A stretch of DNA of 13,073 nucleotides, taken from positions 1 through 13,073 of the forward strand of contig JAZUDI010000051.1 in assembly GCA_045639525.1 (NCBI GenBank). Reading direction: 5' to 3'. Shown here piece by piece: positions 1-7,496 of this stretch; the stretch's first letter is position 1; each line of letters begins with the position of its first letter. The stretch comes from UBA1181 sp045639525 (GTDB taxonomy: Bacteria; Bacteroidota; Bacteroidia; Bacteroidales; Paludibacteraceae). The notes under the pieces are model-generated. The model was given only the letters and a program-made list of their open reading frames with translations, did no database searches and was not told the DNA's origin. A program made the translations under genes and the position numbers.

Positions 1-78
1 TAACCCTAAAATAGAAAAAAAATAGCCTTTTCTTGAAATTCCAACTTGTTGTGTTTTAAATACTTGAAAATCGCTGTT

Positions 79-119
79 CCCCATTAATTATGGGTAGGGG
101 GAGTTGTGCGCTTTATTAT
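79..119. repeat. Possible diverged intergenic repeat, left copy
   Basis: The stretch has a run of C (79-82), an AT-rich spacer, GGGGGA (97-102), nine bases, then TTTATTAT (112-119) and a GGGGT. The same order of boxes with similar spacing occurs at 12895-12934. A small hairpin, CCCAT (80-84) with ATGGG (90-94), lies inside. Whether this is a true repeat family or chance similarity cannot be decided from two diverged copies. Confidence 0.25.
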
Positions 120-215
120 AGGGGTAAATGAAAGAGCCGTGGCGTAACCACCTTGTTTTTCTAGTGCTATCCCTTGGTGTGTAATAGATCGTGAATAAAA
201 TTCCATAAAAAACAC

Positions 216-243
216 TTGTTTGAAAAATAAAATATTAAATTTG
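216..243 (+). promoter_or_regulatory. Bacteroidota-type promoter for the small lipoprotein gene
   Basis: TAAATTTG at 236-243 fits the Bacteroidota -7 consensus TAnnTTTG and is followed by CG. A TTG at 216-218 could be the -33 element, with a 17-nt spacer that is slightly short for this class. Transcription would start near 250, about 30 nt before the ATG at 283. Confidence 0.5.
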
Positions 244-282
244 CGAACGGGTTGCCGAAAACGTTAGAGTAGGCTTTTTTTA

Positions 283-501
283 ATGCGTATTACAATGAGA
301 AATTTATTGTTGATGATAGGCTTGGCCGGATTCGTTTCTGTTCTTTTTTCTTGCACAAAGAAAGATTGTGATTGTACTTTCTATGATGCTAATGGTAATG
401 TTGTGGAGAGTAACAGTGGTATGAAGGAGGAGATGAGAGTCAGTGATTGTTCCACATTGGACACTTTCAGTGACAGCATCGGCGGATTCGTCTGCAAATA
501 A
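283..501 (+). CDS. Small cysteine-rich lipoprotein, function unknown
   Basis: This is a 72-residue protein with a hydrophobic N-terminal segment (residues 8-22) and a lipobox ending SVLFSC, so Cys24 is the likely lipidated residue after signal peptidase II cleavage. The mature part is only about 49 residues, acidic, with four more cysteines (C29, C31, C56, C71) that could form two disulfides in the periplasm or outer membrane. The residues right after the lipid Cys are TKKDCD, without an obvious acidic surface-export signal at +2. An alternative start at the ATG at 295 (residue 5) gives an equally good signal peptide. The gene stands alone between its own promoter and terminator. I do not recognise a family. 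The lipobox makes the coding call fairly safe, but no function can be assigned. Confidence 0.7.
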   Translation: MRITMRNLLLMIGLAGFVSVLFSCTKKDCDCTFYDANGNVVESNSGMKEEMRVSDCSTLDTFSDSIGGFVCK

Positions 502-523
502 ATTTAGTAACATTACGATATTG

Positions 524-554
524 AGGCTGTCTTCTCGTAGGATAGCCTTTTTTT
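524..554 (+). terminator. Rho-independent terminator after the small lipoprotein gene
   Basis: AGGCTGTC (524-531) pairs with GATAGCCT (541-548), an 8-bp stem with one G-T wobble and a 9-nt loop, followed by a T run through 554. It separates the small lipoprotein gene from the metY promoter. Confidence 0.8.
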
Positions 555-575
555 ATGGCAAATAATCACTTCTTG

Positions 576-606
576 TTGTGGGTTTTGTCTATTGTGTGTA
601 ACTTTG
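576..606 (+). promoter_or_regulatory. Promoter of the metY-mntP-channel operon
   Basis: TAACTTTG at 599-606 matches TAnnTTTG and is followed by CG. TTG at 576-578 sits 20 nt upstream, the usual -33 spacing for the Bacteroidota primary sigma factor. The predicted leader to the ATG at 652 is about 40 nt and AT-rich, too short for a SAM riboswitch. Confidence 0.65.
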
Positions 607-651
607 CGTGAAATTTGTTAAAGGAATAATATATATAATTATATCAAGAAT

Positions 652-1935
652 ATGAGCAAAAAAGGATTAGGAACTATTTGCGTTCAAGAGGGATGGAAAC
701 CCACTAAGGGTGAGCCAAGAGTGCTCCCTGTTTACCAATCGACTACTTTTAAGTACGATAATAGCGCTGAGATGGCGGACCTCTTCGATTTGAAGGCTTC
801 CGGCTATTTCTATACACGTCTTCAAAACCCAACCAATGATGCGGTCGCATCAAAGATTTGTGCGTTGGAGGGTGGTGTGGCAGCGATGTTGACCTCTTCT
901 GGTCAAGCCGCTAACTTCTACGCTATCTTCAATATTTGTGAGGCGGGTGACCACTTCGTTTCCTCTTCCACCATTTATGGCGGAACTTACAACCTCTTCG
1001 CTGTGACGATGAAGAAGTTGGGCATCGAGTGCACATTTGTTGATCCGGATGCCTCTGAGGAGGAGATCGCTAAGGCTTTCCGTCCTAATACGAAGGCATT
1101 GTTCGGTGAGACCATCGCGAACCCAGTGTTGAGCGTTCTTGATATCGAGAAGTTCGCTCGTATCGCTCACTCCCACGGTGTGCCTTTGGTCATCGATAAT
1201 ACCTTCCCAACCCCAATCAACTGCCGTCCTTTCGAGTTCGGTTGTGATATCGTGACACACTCTACCACCAAGTATATGGATGGCCATGCGACCAATGTGG
1301 GCGGATGTATCGTTGATAGCGGTAATTTCGATTGGGAGGCTCATAAAGATAAATTCCCTGGCTTGACGGAGCCAGACGAGTCGTACCACGGCTTGGCGTA
1401 CAGCAAGAGCTTCGGCAAGGCTGCCTTCATTACCAAGGCAACCGTTCAGTTGATGCGTGACTTGGGTTCTATCCAAGCGCCTCAAAACGCCTTCTTGTTG
1501 AACCTCGGATTGGAGACGCTTCATGTACGTATGCCTAAGCATTGTGAGAATGCGCAAAAGGTAGCTGAGTTCTTGGAGAAACATCCGAAAGTGGCTTGGG
1601 TGAACTATTCGGGATTGAAGTCGAGCCCATATTATGAATTGGCAAAGAAGCAATTCAATAACGGACACTCATGTGGTGTGGTTACCTTTGGCGTAAAGGG
1701 TGGCCGCGACACCTCTATCAAGTTTATGGATAGTTTGCAATTGGCTTGCATCGTTACCCACGTGGCGGATGCCCGTACTTGCGTGTTGCACCCAGCGTCC
1801 CACACTCACAGACAGTTGTCTGACGAGCAATTGATCGCGGCAGGTGTACGCCCTGATTTGATCCGTTTCTCGGTAGGAATCGAGGATGCGGAGGATATCA
1901 TTGCGGATTTGGAGCAAGCATTGGCAAAGTGTTAA
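652..1935 (+). CDS. metY: O-acetylhomoserine sulfhydrylase (O-acetylhomoserine aminocarboxypropyltransferase), PLP-dependent
   Basis: The 427-residue protein belongs to the Cys/Met metabolism PLP enzyme family. It most resembles O-acetylhomoserine sulfhydrylase, which makes homocysteine and acetate from O-acetylhomoserine and sulfide in the cytoplasm, the direct sulfhydrylation route to methionine. The PLP Schiff-base lysine is K207 in HSTTKYMDGH. Upstream are the cofactor-contact region YFYTRLQNPTND, the SSGQAA turn, and the VIDNTF motif that carries the Asp binding the pyridine nitrogen. Length is typical for MetY (about 425-430), longer than cystathionine gamma-synthase or methionine gamma-lyase (about 380-400), which are the main alternatives. 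The start at 652 follows an AT-rich leader and gives the family's usual N-terminus. It is the first gene of a tight operon, 10 nt before mntP. No regulatory RNA is evident in the short leader. Confidence 0.93.
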   Translation: MSKKGLGTICVQEGWKPTKGEPRVLPVYQSTTFKYDNSAEMADLFDLKASGYFYTRLQNPTNDAVASKICALEGGVAAMLTSSGQAANFYAIFNICEAGDHFVSSSTIYGGTYNLFAVTMKKLGIECTFVDPDASEEEIAKAFRPNTKALFGETIANPVLSVLDIEKFARIAHSHGVPLVIDNTFPTPINCRPFEFGCDIVTHSTTKYMDGHATNVGGCIVDSGNFDWEAHKDKFPGLTEPDESYHGLAYSKSFGKAAFITKATVQLMRDLGSIQAPQNAFLLNLGLETLHVRMPKHCENAQKVAEFLEKHPKVAWVNYSGLKSSPYYELAKKQFNNGHSCGVVTFGVKGGRDTSIKFMDSLQLACIVTHVADARTCVLHPASHTHRQLSDEQLIAAGVRPDLIRFSVGIEDAEDIIADLEQALAKC

Positions 1936-1945
1936 TTCGTGACGG

Positions 1946-2515
1946 ATGGATGTAATCACCATACTGTTGCTGGCAGTCGCCTTGGCGATGGATTGCTTTG
2001 CCGTATCAATAACAAATGGAATTGCCCTTAGGCAGTTCCATTTTGTTCCTATTATGAAGATGGCCACTCTTTTCGGCCTCTTCCAAGCCGGTATGCCTCT
2101 GATGGGTTGGCTGGCTGGTATCAGTTTCAAAAGCCAAATCGAGTCGATCGACCATTGGATAGCGTTCGCTATATTGCTCATCCTCGGTTTGAAGATGATC
2201 AAGGAGAGTCTTTCCGACGACGAGGAGGAGGAGGGTGGACAACCTGCGCTGCAATGGAAAACATTGGTGTTCTTGGCAGTCGCCACCAGTATCGATGCCT
2301 TGGCGACAGGTTTGGTCTTCTTGACGGAAAAGGTGGAAACCTTTATTTTTGCGTTGGTCATGATCGGACTATTTAGTTTCGGCTTCTCCGTAGCGGGCAA
2401 TGCGATTGGTATTTATTTGGGAAAACACCTGCCCGTGAATATGGAGATGGTGGGCGGATTTGTCTTGATAGGCATTGGCGTGAAGATTTTGTTGGAGCAC
2501 TTGGGCGTTTTCTAA
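1946..2515 (+). CDS. mntP: Manganese efflux pump MntP
   Basis: This 189-residue, very hydrophobic protein has about six membrane helices arranged as two homologous halves. It matches the MntP (formerly YebN) family, which exports Mn2+ across the inner membrane. Each half carries the family signature with an intramembrane aspartate: D16 in AMDCFAVSITNG and D117 in ATSIDALATG, corresponding to residues known to matter in the E. coli protein. An acidic loop of Asp and Glu (about residues 90-97) separates the halves. Length is normal for the family. The start lies 10 nt after the metY stop and the channel gene begins 30 nt after its own stop, so the three are probably co-transcribed. No yybP-ykoY-type manganese riboswitch is visible, nor is there space for one between the genes. 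Confidence 0.93.
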   Translation: MDVITILLLAVALAMDCFAVSITNGIALRQFHFVPIMKMATLFGLFQAGMPLMGWLAGISFKSQIESIDHWIAFAILLILGLKMIKESLSDDEEEEGGQPALQWKTLVFLAVATSIDALATGLVFLTEKVETFIFALVMIGLFSFGFSVAGNAIGIYLGKHLPVNMEMVGGFVLIGIGVKILLEHLGVF

Positions 2516-2545
2516 TTGAGGGATCTTATAATAAATGATTGAAGT

Positions 2546-3451
2546 ATGTTTGGATTGAAGAAAAAATGGCATGATTTTATGAACAACGAGGCGTTGAAGC
2601 ATAAGATATATATGATTATCTATGATACCGATACGCCAATGGGAAAGACCTTCGATGTCTTTTTGATCGGATTCATTTTGGTGAGTGTGGGAGTTGTTAT
2701 CCTTGAAAGTCTTGCCTTTTTTCCCCCTTCGTTCAAGGAATTCCTTTCTGTTTTGGAGTGGGTGTTCACGATATTTTTCACGATTGAGTATCTGTTGAGG
2801 CTCTATTGCTCGCCCAAGCCGAGGGAGTATATGTTCAGTTTCTTCGGAGTGGTCGATCTGTTGGCTACAGTGCCGACCTATTTAGGATTTATTTTCCCGA
2901 ACGCGCATGGTTTGTTGACCATTCGTATCCTCCGATTGATACGTGTGTTCCGCGTCTTCAAGCTATTTGCCTTTTGGCATGAAGGGGAGGTTTTATTGAC
3001 TGCGTTAAGGTCAAGTTTCCGGAAAATCACGGTCTTCTTTGTCTTCGTCCTTTTGCTTGTCATCTGCATTGGTACGGTGATGTATATGGTGGAGGGTGGC
3101 ATAGAAGGCAGTAGTTTCAATGATATCCCTAGCAGTATCTATTGGGCGATCGTAACCACCACTACGGTGGGTTATGGTGACATTACCCCAATGACCGGTA
3201 TGGGACGCTTCCTCTCCGCCTTTGTGATGCTTTTGGGTTACACGGTTTTGGCTGTCCCTACGGGTATCGTCTCCGCGCAGATGATTACCCAAAAGAAGAA
3301 AATCTCCATGAAGCCATGTCCTCATTGCCACAAGACTGGCCACGATGAGGACGCTGTGTTCTGCCGATATTGCGGAAAGCGACTCATTGATGACGAATCG
3401 GATGGATTCGATGAGGAGGAGATCATCACACAAGAGGGTGAGATAAAGTAG
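2546..3451 (+). CDS. Voltage-gated-type potassium channel with C-terminal zinc ribbon
   Basis: The 301-residue inner-membrane protein has the six-helix plan of Kv-type channels. S1 is about residues 35-55, S2 66-88, S3 97-117 and S5 160-182, followed by a pore helix and then S6 at about 220-245. S4 carries basic residues at every third position (R127, R130, R133, R136, K139), the voltage-sensor pattern. The selectivity filter is TVGYGD at 207-212, which predicts K+ selectivity. After S6 and a short basic linker comes CPHC-x11-CRYC (C258, C261, C273, C276), a four-cysteine zinc ribbon, and then an acidic tail. Prokaryotic channels of this type more often end in a short coiled coil, an RCK domain or a cyclic-nucleotide domain, so the ribbon is unusual. 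The gene is last in the metY-mntP operon and ends just before a strong terminator. Confidence 0.9.
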   Translation: MFGLKKKWHDFMNNEALKHKIYMIIYDTDTPMGKTFDVFLIGFILVSVGVVILESLAFFPPSFKEFLSVLEWVFTIFFTIEYLLRLYCSPKPREYMFSFFGVVDLLATVPTYLGFIFPNAHGLLTIRILRLIRVFRVFKLFAFWHEGEVLLTALRSSFRKITVFFVFVLLLVICIGTVMYMVEGGIEGSSFNDIPSSIYWAIVTTTTVGYGDITPMTGMGRFLSAFVMLLGYTVLAVPTGIVSAQMITQKKKISMKPCPHCHKTGHDEDAVFCRYCGKRLIDDESDGFDEEEIITQEGEIK

Positions 3452-3466
3452 AAATAAGGCGAAAGA

Positions 3467-3506
3467 ATAAAGCGAGGATTCATCATCAGACGAGTCCTCG
3501 CTTTAT
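3467..3506. terminator. Bidirectional terminator between converging operons
   Basis: A perfect 12-bp inverted repeat, ATAAAGCGAGGA (3467-3478) with its reverse complement at 3495-3506, has a 16-nt loop. The stem edges are A/T-rich on both sides. It sits 15 nt after the channel stop codon and 17 nt beyond the CvfB stop on the other strand, so it can end both transcripts. Confidence 0.85.
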
Positions 3507-3523
3507 ATTTTCGGAGAGAGGGC

Positions 3524-4366
3524 TTATTCTCCCTTCTCATTCAATCGGATGCCATCATCTCCAATGGTGATGGTGCGTTGTTTGTAGAGCGTTCCAAGGG
3601 TCTTCTTGAATGCCTTTTTGCTACATCCGAAGGTGTTGTAGATGATGTCGGAATCGGTCTTGTCATTCATTGGAAGATAGCCTCCTCTGCGCTTCAACTC
3701 CTCCAGAATCTGCTCACTGATATTGTCCACCACCTTGTAACCTTGTGGTTGCAAAGCGATGTCAATCTTACCATCCTCGCGCACCGATTTGACATATGCT
3801 TTGGTACGCATCGCGAAATCGATGTGTTCAAATATCTCGTTGTGGTAGATGAGTCCCCAGTGGGCGTCATCCACAATCACTTTGTAACCCAAGGCGGTCT
3901 CCTTCACCACCAATATCTCCACCTCGTCGTTCATTTCGTAGGTGGGTTTGTCCAAATCCAGAAAGTCATCCACATGCATGCTGGCGATCACCTGCTCCGT
4001 CTTGTGGTCGTAGAAGACATGCACTAAATAGGTGTCTCCTAAGTTGATCTTACTGGTTTGCTCCTTGGAAGGAAGGAAGAGCTTACGCTTTAACCCCCAA
4101 TCGAGTAGGGCTCCTGCGGATGATACTTGTGTCACCGAGAGGAACTCGAATTCTCCTGCGATGGCGTAGGGGAGTTTGGCGGAGCCGATAGTCCGGCGCT
4201 CCGCATCCTTGTAAACGAATATTTTAACCTCATCGCCAACGGAAGGCTCCTCTTTGAACTCCTCCGTGGGTACTTTGATTACCTCTCCGTCATCCGCGAT
4301 GACGGTTACCATGTTCGGACCGATATTCTCTACGGTCAGTTTGTTTATTTTTCCTATTTCAACCAT
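3524..4366 (-). CDS. CvfB/YitL-type S1 RNA-binding protein
   Basis: The 280-residue protein resembles the CvfB family (S. aureus virulence factor B, B. subtilis YitL), cytoplasmic proteins built of successive S1-like OB folds and a winged helix that bind RNA or nucleic acid. An N-terminal S1-like barrel covers about residues 1-63 (start MVEIGKINKLTVENIG). A second, about 68-132, contains GALLDWGLKRKLFLP, the typical S1 turn with a nucleic-acid-facing aromatic. A third, about 146-207, contains GYKVIVDDAHWGLIYHNEIF. Residues about 215-280 fit the winged helix, including SDIIYNTFGCSKKAFKKTLGTLYK. Length is typical. The start codon follows the asmA-like stop after 2 nt, so translation is probably coupled. 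The specific target RNA in Bacteroidota is not known to me. Confidence 0.85.
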   Translation of the reverse strand: MVEIGKINKLTVENIGPNMVTVIADDGEVIKVPTEEFKEEPSVGDEVKIFVYKDAERRTIGSAKLPYAIAGEFEFLSVTQVSSAGALLDWGLKRKLFLPSKEQTSKINLGDTYLVHVFYDHKTEQVIASMHVDDFLDLDKPTYEMNDEVEILVVKETALGYKVIVDDAHWGLIYHNEIFEHIDFAMRTKAYVKSVREDGKIDIALQPQGYKVVDNISEQILEELKRRGGYLPMNDKTDSDIIYNTFGCSKKAFKKTLGTLYKQRTITIGDDGIRLNEKGE

Positions 4367-4368
4367 AA

Positions 4369-7242
4369 TTATTCTGCTGTTTTTGTGCTACCGGCGGCAG
4401 AAGCCTTGCTGATGAGCGCGTCACCGTTCTTCTCCGCATTTTGAATGAGTTTATCTCCTGCGGCAGTCGCGTCAGCCTTCATCTTGGCCGCTTGTTCTTG
4501 CATTCTCTTCACGCTTGCCTCTCCTGTCTTTTGGGCAGCCTTCTTGGCTAATGGATTGGCCGCTTTCTCCTCCATCTTTTTAGCGTTGTTTTTCGCCTCT
4601 TCCACCAGTTTGTTGCCTGCCTTTTCCGCATCTTCGATCAATTTGTCGCGTTGCTTTTGCGCGTCGGCGACCATCTTCTCCTTTTGCTCCTTTGCAATGG
4701 CGATTGCCTTCTCCTTCGCCTTGTCAACTACCTCAGTCACCTTTTCGGTCACTTTCTCTTTGATGGCCTCGACGGTGGATGCGGCACCTACGGTAACCTT
4801 TGGAGAAGAGAATGTTCCGCCGATCTTCACATCGAATGCCACCGGAATCTTGTCTGTGATTGATTGCAAAGATACGGTGGTGATGTAATCCAATGTTTGG
4901 TCCAAACCGGACGAACCGGATACTTTCAATAGGGCTGTCTGGATCGCGGTCTCGAATGGATTAATCTCCAAACGTCCGTCTTTGATGACGAATTGGATGT
5001 TAATGTCTTTGATCTTCGGATTCTTCAATGGGTCGTAGTTAACCTTCTCCGCGATGATACCAAGAGCCTTGACCGCCTTCAAACCGACCTCTTTGGAGAC
5101 GAACTTACCCTTTCCGTTTACCGTGGAGAGGTTAGGGGACATCGCGTGGTCCAATTTAGAATCGAAATTTAGGTTCATGGAACAATATCCGTCGGCATCC
5201 GACAACATTGGAGCGATCTTCTTTGCGGTCGTCACCTTTGAGAAGACCTCGGAGATCTTCATGCTGTTCACGCCCAATTCCAAATCCACCTTTGGCGCCA
5301 ATGTGTCTTGTACGTTGTAGTCTCCCTTGACGTTAAAGTTTCCGCCCAATGCGTTACCTGCCAAGTTTTGGATCTTCGCGCATTTCTCCTTCAATGAGAG
5401 GTTTCCTTGAAGGTCGGATATCTCGATGCCCTCGTAGATCAACTTCGCGATGTTGGTGTTTAGGGCGAATTCGATGTTGGCAGGGATGTCGATCACAGAT
5501 TGCGCCGAAGTGTTTTGAGTAGCCTCCGCTGGGGCCTCTTCGCTGCTTTCTCCGATAAGTTCGGTGACGTTGAGGCAGTTGGACTTCACATCCAGACTAC
5601 CCTTGATGGTCTCTCCCCTGACGACATATTGTAGGAAGTTTTGCAACTTTCCGACCAAGGACAAATCGCTCTTGCCCAAAGAGAGGTTGGCTGCCAAGTT
5701 CACGTTTTGAGAGTTGAAGTCCATGTTGGCGTTGTTCACATTCACATCGTAGTCGATTGATTTCGCCTTCATCACAAAGTCTTTCAGGTTGAGTGATCCC
5801 AAGATGGAGAATCGGTCGTATTGCTCCTTATCCACGTAAGACATCTTTCCATTCGCCTTCAAGGCTGCTGTGAGAATACCATTCAATTTCATATTCTCCA
5901 ATTTGACCACTTGGGAGATTTTGCCGAAATCGATGGTGCCGTTGGTGGCGAATTTGAAGTCTGGATCAGAAATCGGTGTTTTAACGAACAATTTCACTTC
6001 GAACGGATTGCCTGCCATATTCAAGGCTAACTTCTCCACGTTGAGGGTAGTGGAGTCTGTGATGTTGCCTGGGTTGGAGATATTAGCCGTGATGTTGATG
6101 CCGTTCACGGAACTAGGCAAGTCTGGGTATTTGAACATAGCGTTCTTGATATTCAAATCCGCGTTGAATGCCGGAAGCGTGTCTCCTGCCATGCGTCCCT
6201 TGGCGGTCGCCGCGAGAGATACCTCGCCCGATGTCTTTAAAGAGGCGAAATCCTGTGCGTAGATGGCTGGGATCAAGGAGAGAATCTGCTTGAAATCAAT
6301 GTTTGGTGTCTTTACCGCCAAATCCATATCGATGGCGGAAGAGTCGAGCAGTTGAACGAATCCCGAGAAGTTGGCTACGATTTCATTCAAAGAAATGGAG
6401 TTCTCCCCGAAGGTGTATTTGTCGTTGTCCAAGTCTGCGGATAGGGTAATGTCGGCTTGGGTTTTGGCCTTGTTGAGGTAAGGGATGCTACCCATGGACA
6501 AAGAGGTGGAATCGACGCTTGCGCCTAATCGGATGTCTGCCACATTGCCGCTCATCTTTCCGCTGATGTCCAACACTGCCTTCTCCAAGAGGACGGTCAT
6601 CACCGATTTCTCATCTGAGAATTGGACCTTGTCGAATGCTAAGTTGAAGGTCTTGATGTTGGCGAGTGTCTCGGTGTCGAGGGCGAGATCTCCCACCAAA
6701 TTTAAGTTGAGATGGTCGGCGGAGGCACTCATACTATCTTTCCTGTCGTCGTAAGTGGCGCAGAGGTTCTCGATGATGAGTTTGTCCAACGCCAATTGGA
6801 TGGCGCCGCCGGTGGACTCTTCCACCTCATCCTCCTCCTCGTCGCTTTTGAGTATGTCCCAGTTGGCCGCACCCTGTTCGTTCACTTTGGCGTGAAGGGT
6901 AGGGTCGATGACTTCCACCGAGTTGATGACGTAGGTCTCTTTCAATAGACTGGACAGGTCGATCACGACCTTCACTTTTCCGACATTAGCCAAAGTGTCT
7001 CCTTGAGAATCCTCTTTGCCGATCAGCCCGACTTGGTCGATCGATACCGACGCGTTAGGGAAGTTGCTGAAGAAGTTCATGGAAAGGTCGCCCATGTAGA
7101 ACTCTGCGTCCAGCATGTCGTTGACGGCTGTGACGACCGCCTCCTTCACTTTGCCTTTGAAAAGGAAAGGTAGAACGGCAAGCAGTAAAATGATTACTAA
7201 AAGAGAGATTCCTCCAATCTTAAGAATGCGTTTCATATTCAT
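4369..7242 (-). CDS. AsmA family protein with repetitive helical C-terminal tail
   Basis: This is a 957-residue envelope protein. An N-terminal signal anchor (residues about 9-28) follows MNMKRILKIGG. Then comes the AsmA N-terminal signature, with FSNFPNASVSIDQVGL and a conserved stretch around residues 85-130 (VGKVKVVIDLSSLLKETYVINSVEVIDPTLH, quoted here only as a position guide in part: VINSVEVIDPT). A long beta-rich body of alternating hydrophobic strands follows to about residue 820, where AsmA-like folds form a groove. AsmA-family proteins (AsmA, TamB, YhdP) are implicated in outer-membrane biogenesis and lipid movement across the periplasm; that role is inferred here. Residues 824-957 differ sharply: Ala, Lys and Glu-rich, no Cys or aromatic residue, with 11-residue repeats. 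A second ATG lies two codons in. The gene heads a two-gene operon with the CvfB-like gene. Confidence 0.88.
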   Translation of the reverse strand: MNMKRILKIGGISLLVIILLLAVLPFLFKGKVKEAVVTAVNDMLDAEFYMGDLSMNFFSNFPNASVSIDQVGLIGKEDSQGDTLANVGKVKVVIDLSSLLKETYVINSVEVIDPTLHAKVNEQGAANWDILKSDEEEDEVEESTGGAIQLALDKLIIENLCATYDDRKDSMSASADHLNLNLVGDLALDTETLANIKTFNLAFDKVQFSDEKSVMTVLLEKAVLDISGKMSGNVADIRLGASVDSTSLSMGSIPYLNKAKTQADITLSADLDNDKYTFGENSISLNEIVANFSGFVQLLDSSAIDMDLAVKTPNIDFKQILSLIPAIYAQDFASLKTSGEVSLAATAKGRMAGDTLPAFNADLNIKNAMFKYPDLPSSVNGINITANISNPGNITDSTTLNVEKLALNMAGNPFEVKLFVKTPISDPDFKFATNGTIDFGKISQVVKLENMKLNGILTAALKANGKMSYVDKEQYDRFSILGSLNLKDFVMKAKSIDYDVNVNNANMDFNSQNVNLAANLSLGKSDLSLVGKLQNFLQYVVRGETIKGSLDVKSNCLNVTELIGESSEEAPAEATQNTSAQSVIDIPANIEFALNTNIAKLIYEGIEISDLQGNLSLKEKCAKIQNLAGNALGGNFNVKGDYNVQDTLAPKVDLELGVNSMKISEVFSKVTTAKKIAPMLSDADGYCSMNLNFDSKLDHAMSPNLSTVNGKGKFVSKEVGLKAVKALGIIAEKVNYDPLKNPKIKDINIQFVIKDGRLEINPFETAIQTALLKVSGSSGLDQTLDYITTVSLQSITDKIPVAFDVKIGGTFSSPKVTVGAASTVEAIKEKVTEKVTEVVDKAKEKAIAIAKEQKEKMVADAQKQRDKLIEDAEKAGNKLVEEAKNNAKKMEEKAANPLAKKAAQKTGEASVKRMQEQAAKMKADATAAGDKLIQNAEKNGDALISKASAAGSTKTAE
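4405..4695 (-). repeat. Coding 11-residue repeats in the AsmA-like tail
   Basis: Residues 850-893 are four consecutive 11-mers: AKEQKEKMVAD, AQKQRDKLIED, AEKAGNKLVEE and AKNNAKKMEEK. Two more follow at 925-946: ATAAGDKLIQN and AEKNGDALISK. The consensus is A-x-K-x-x-x-K-L-x-E-x. An 11-residue period predicts a long amphipathic helix or right-handed coiled coil, as in LEA-type or apolipoprotein-type helices. Confidence 0.75.
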
Positions 7243-7278
7243 TTTTTGTTAATAGTATTCCCTATAAAAATTGTTTCG

Positions 7279-7286
7279 CAAAGATA
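7279..7286 (-). promoter_or_regulatory. Putative -7 element for the asmA-cvfB operon
   Basis: On the minus strand the bases read TATCTTTG, followed by CG, matching TAnnTTTG. They lie 37 nt before the asmA-like ATG at 7242. No clear TTG is present at the -33 position; the upstream DNA is nearly all A/T. Confidence 0.5.
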
Positions 7287-7416
7287 CGCTTATTTTTTTT
7301 ATATTAAGGTAAGAAACATTATTGATGTTGTGTGAAATAAAATTAAAATTGAAATTGTGTTGAAAAAAAGGGTTGTACTTTTTCCCGTTTTTCAAGTGAA
7401 GAGAAATATTTTTTAT

Positions 7417-7424
7417 TAATTTTG
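7417..7424 (+). promoter_or_regulatory. Putative -7 element for nifJ
   Basis: TAATTTTG, followed by CG, fits TAnnTTTG. The predicted leader to the nifJ ATG at 7497 is about 65 nt and AT-rich. A -33 TTG is not evident at the expected distance (GTTTTTC at 7387-7393 is the nearest candidate). The 7243-7496 intergenic region holds this and the divergent asmA-like promoter and nothing else that I can identify. Confidence 0.5.
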
Positions 7425-7496
7425 CGTTTTGTGTTGGGGAATGTATTCTCTGGTGCGATTAGAGTTAGAAATTTTTATTGTTCAATTTATATAATT

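Noticed and set aside
139..160. GTGG-CGTAA-CCAC followed by T-rich DNA as a terminator
   Set aside because: A 4-bp stem is not enough and no gene is seen upstream within the window.
607..651. SAM or other riboswitch ahead of metY
   Set aside because: Only about 45 nt separate the -7 box from the ATG and the sequence is almost all A/T, too short for known SAM riboswitches.
850..1668. 272-codon open frame antisense to metY
   Set aside because: No recognisable protein features, and metY is fully conserved on the other strand.
1669..2400. 243-codon minus-strand frame spanning the metY-mntP junction
   Set aside because: It crosses two real genes and has no domain; shadow frame.
7422..7496. 25-residue N-terminal extension of NifJ
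   Set aside because: It would start with TTG inside the -7 promoter box; MAKEKKFITCDGNQAA is the normal family start.
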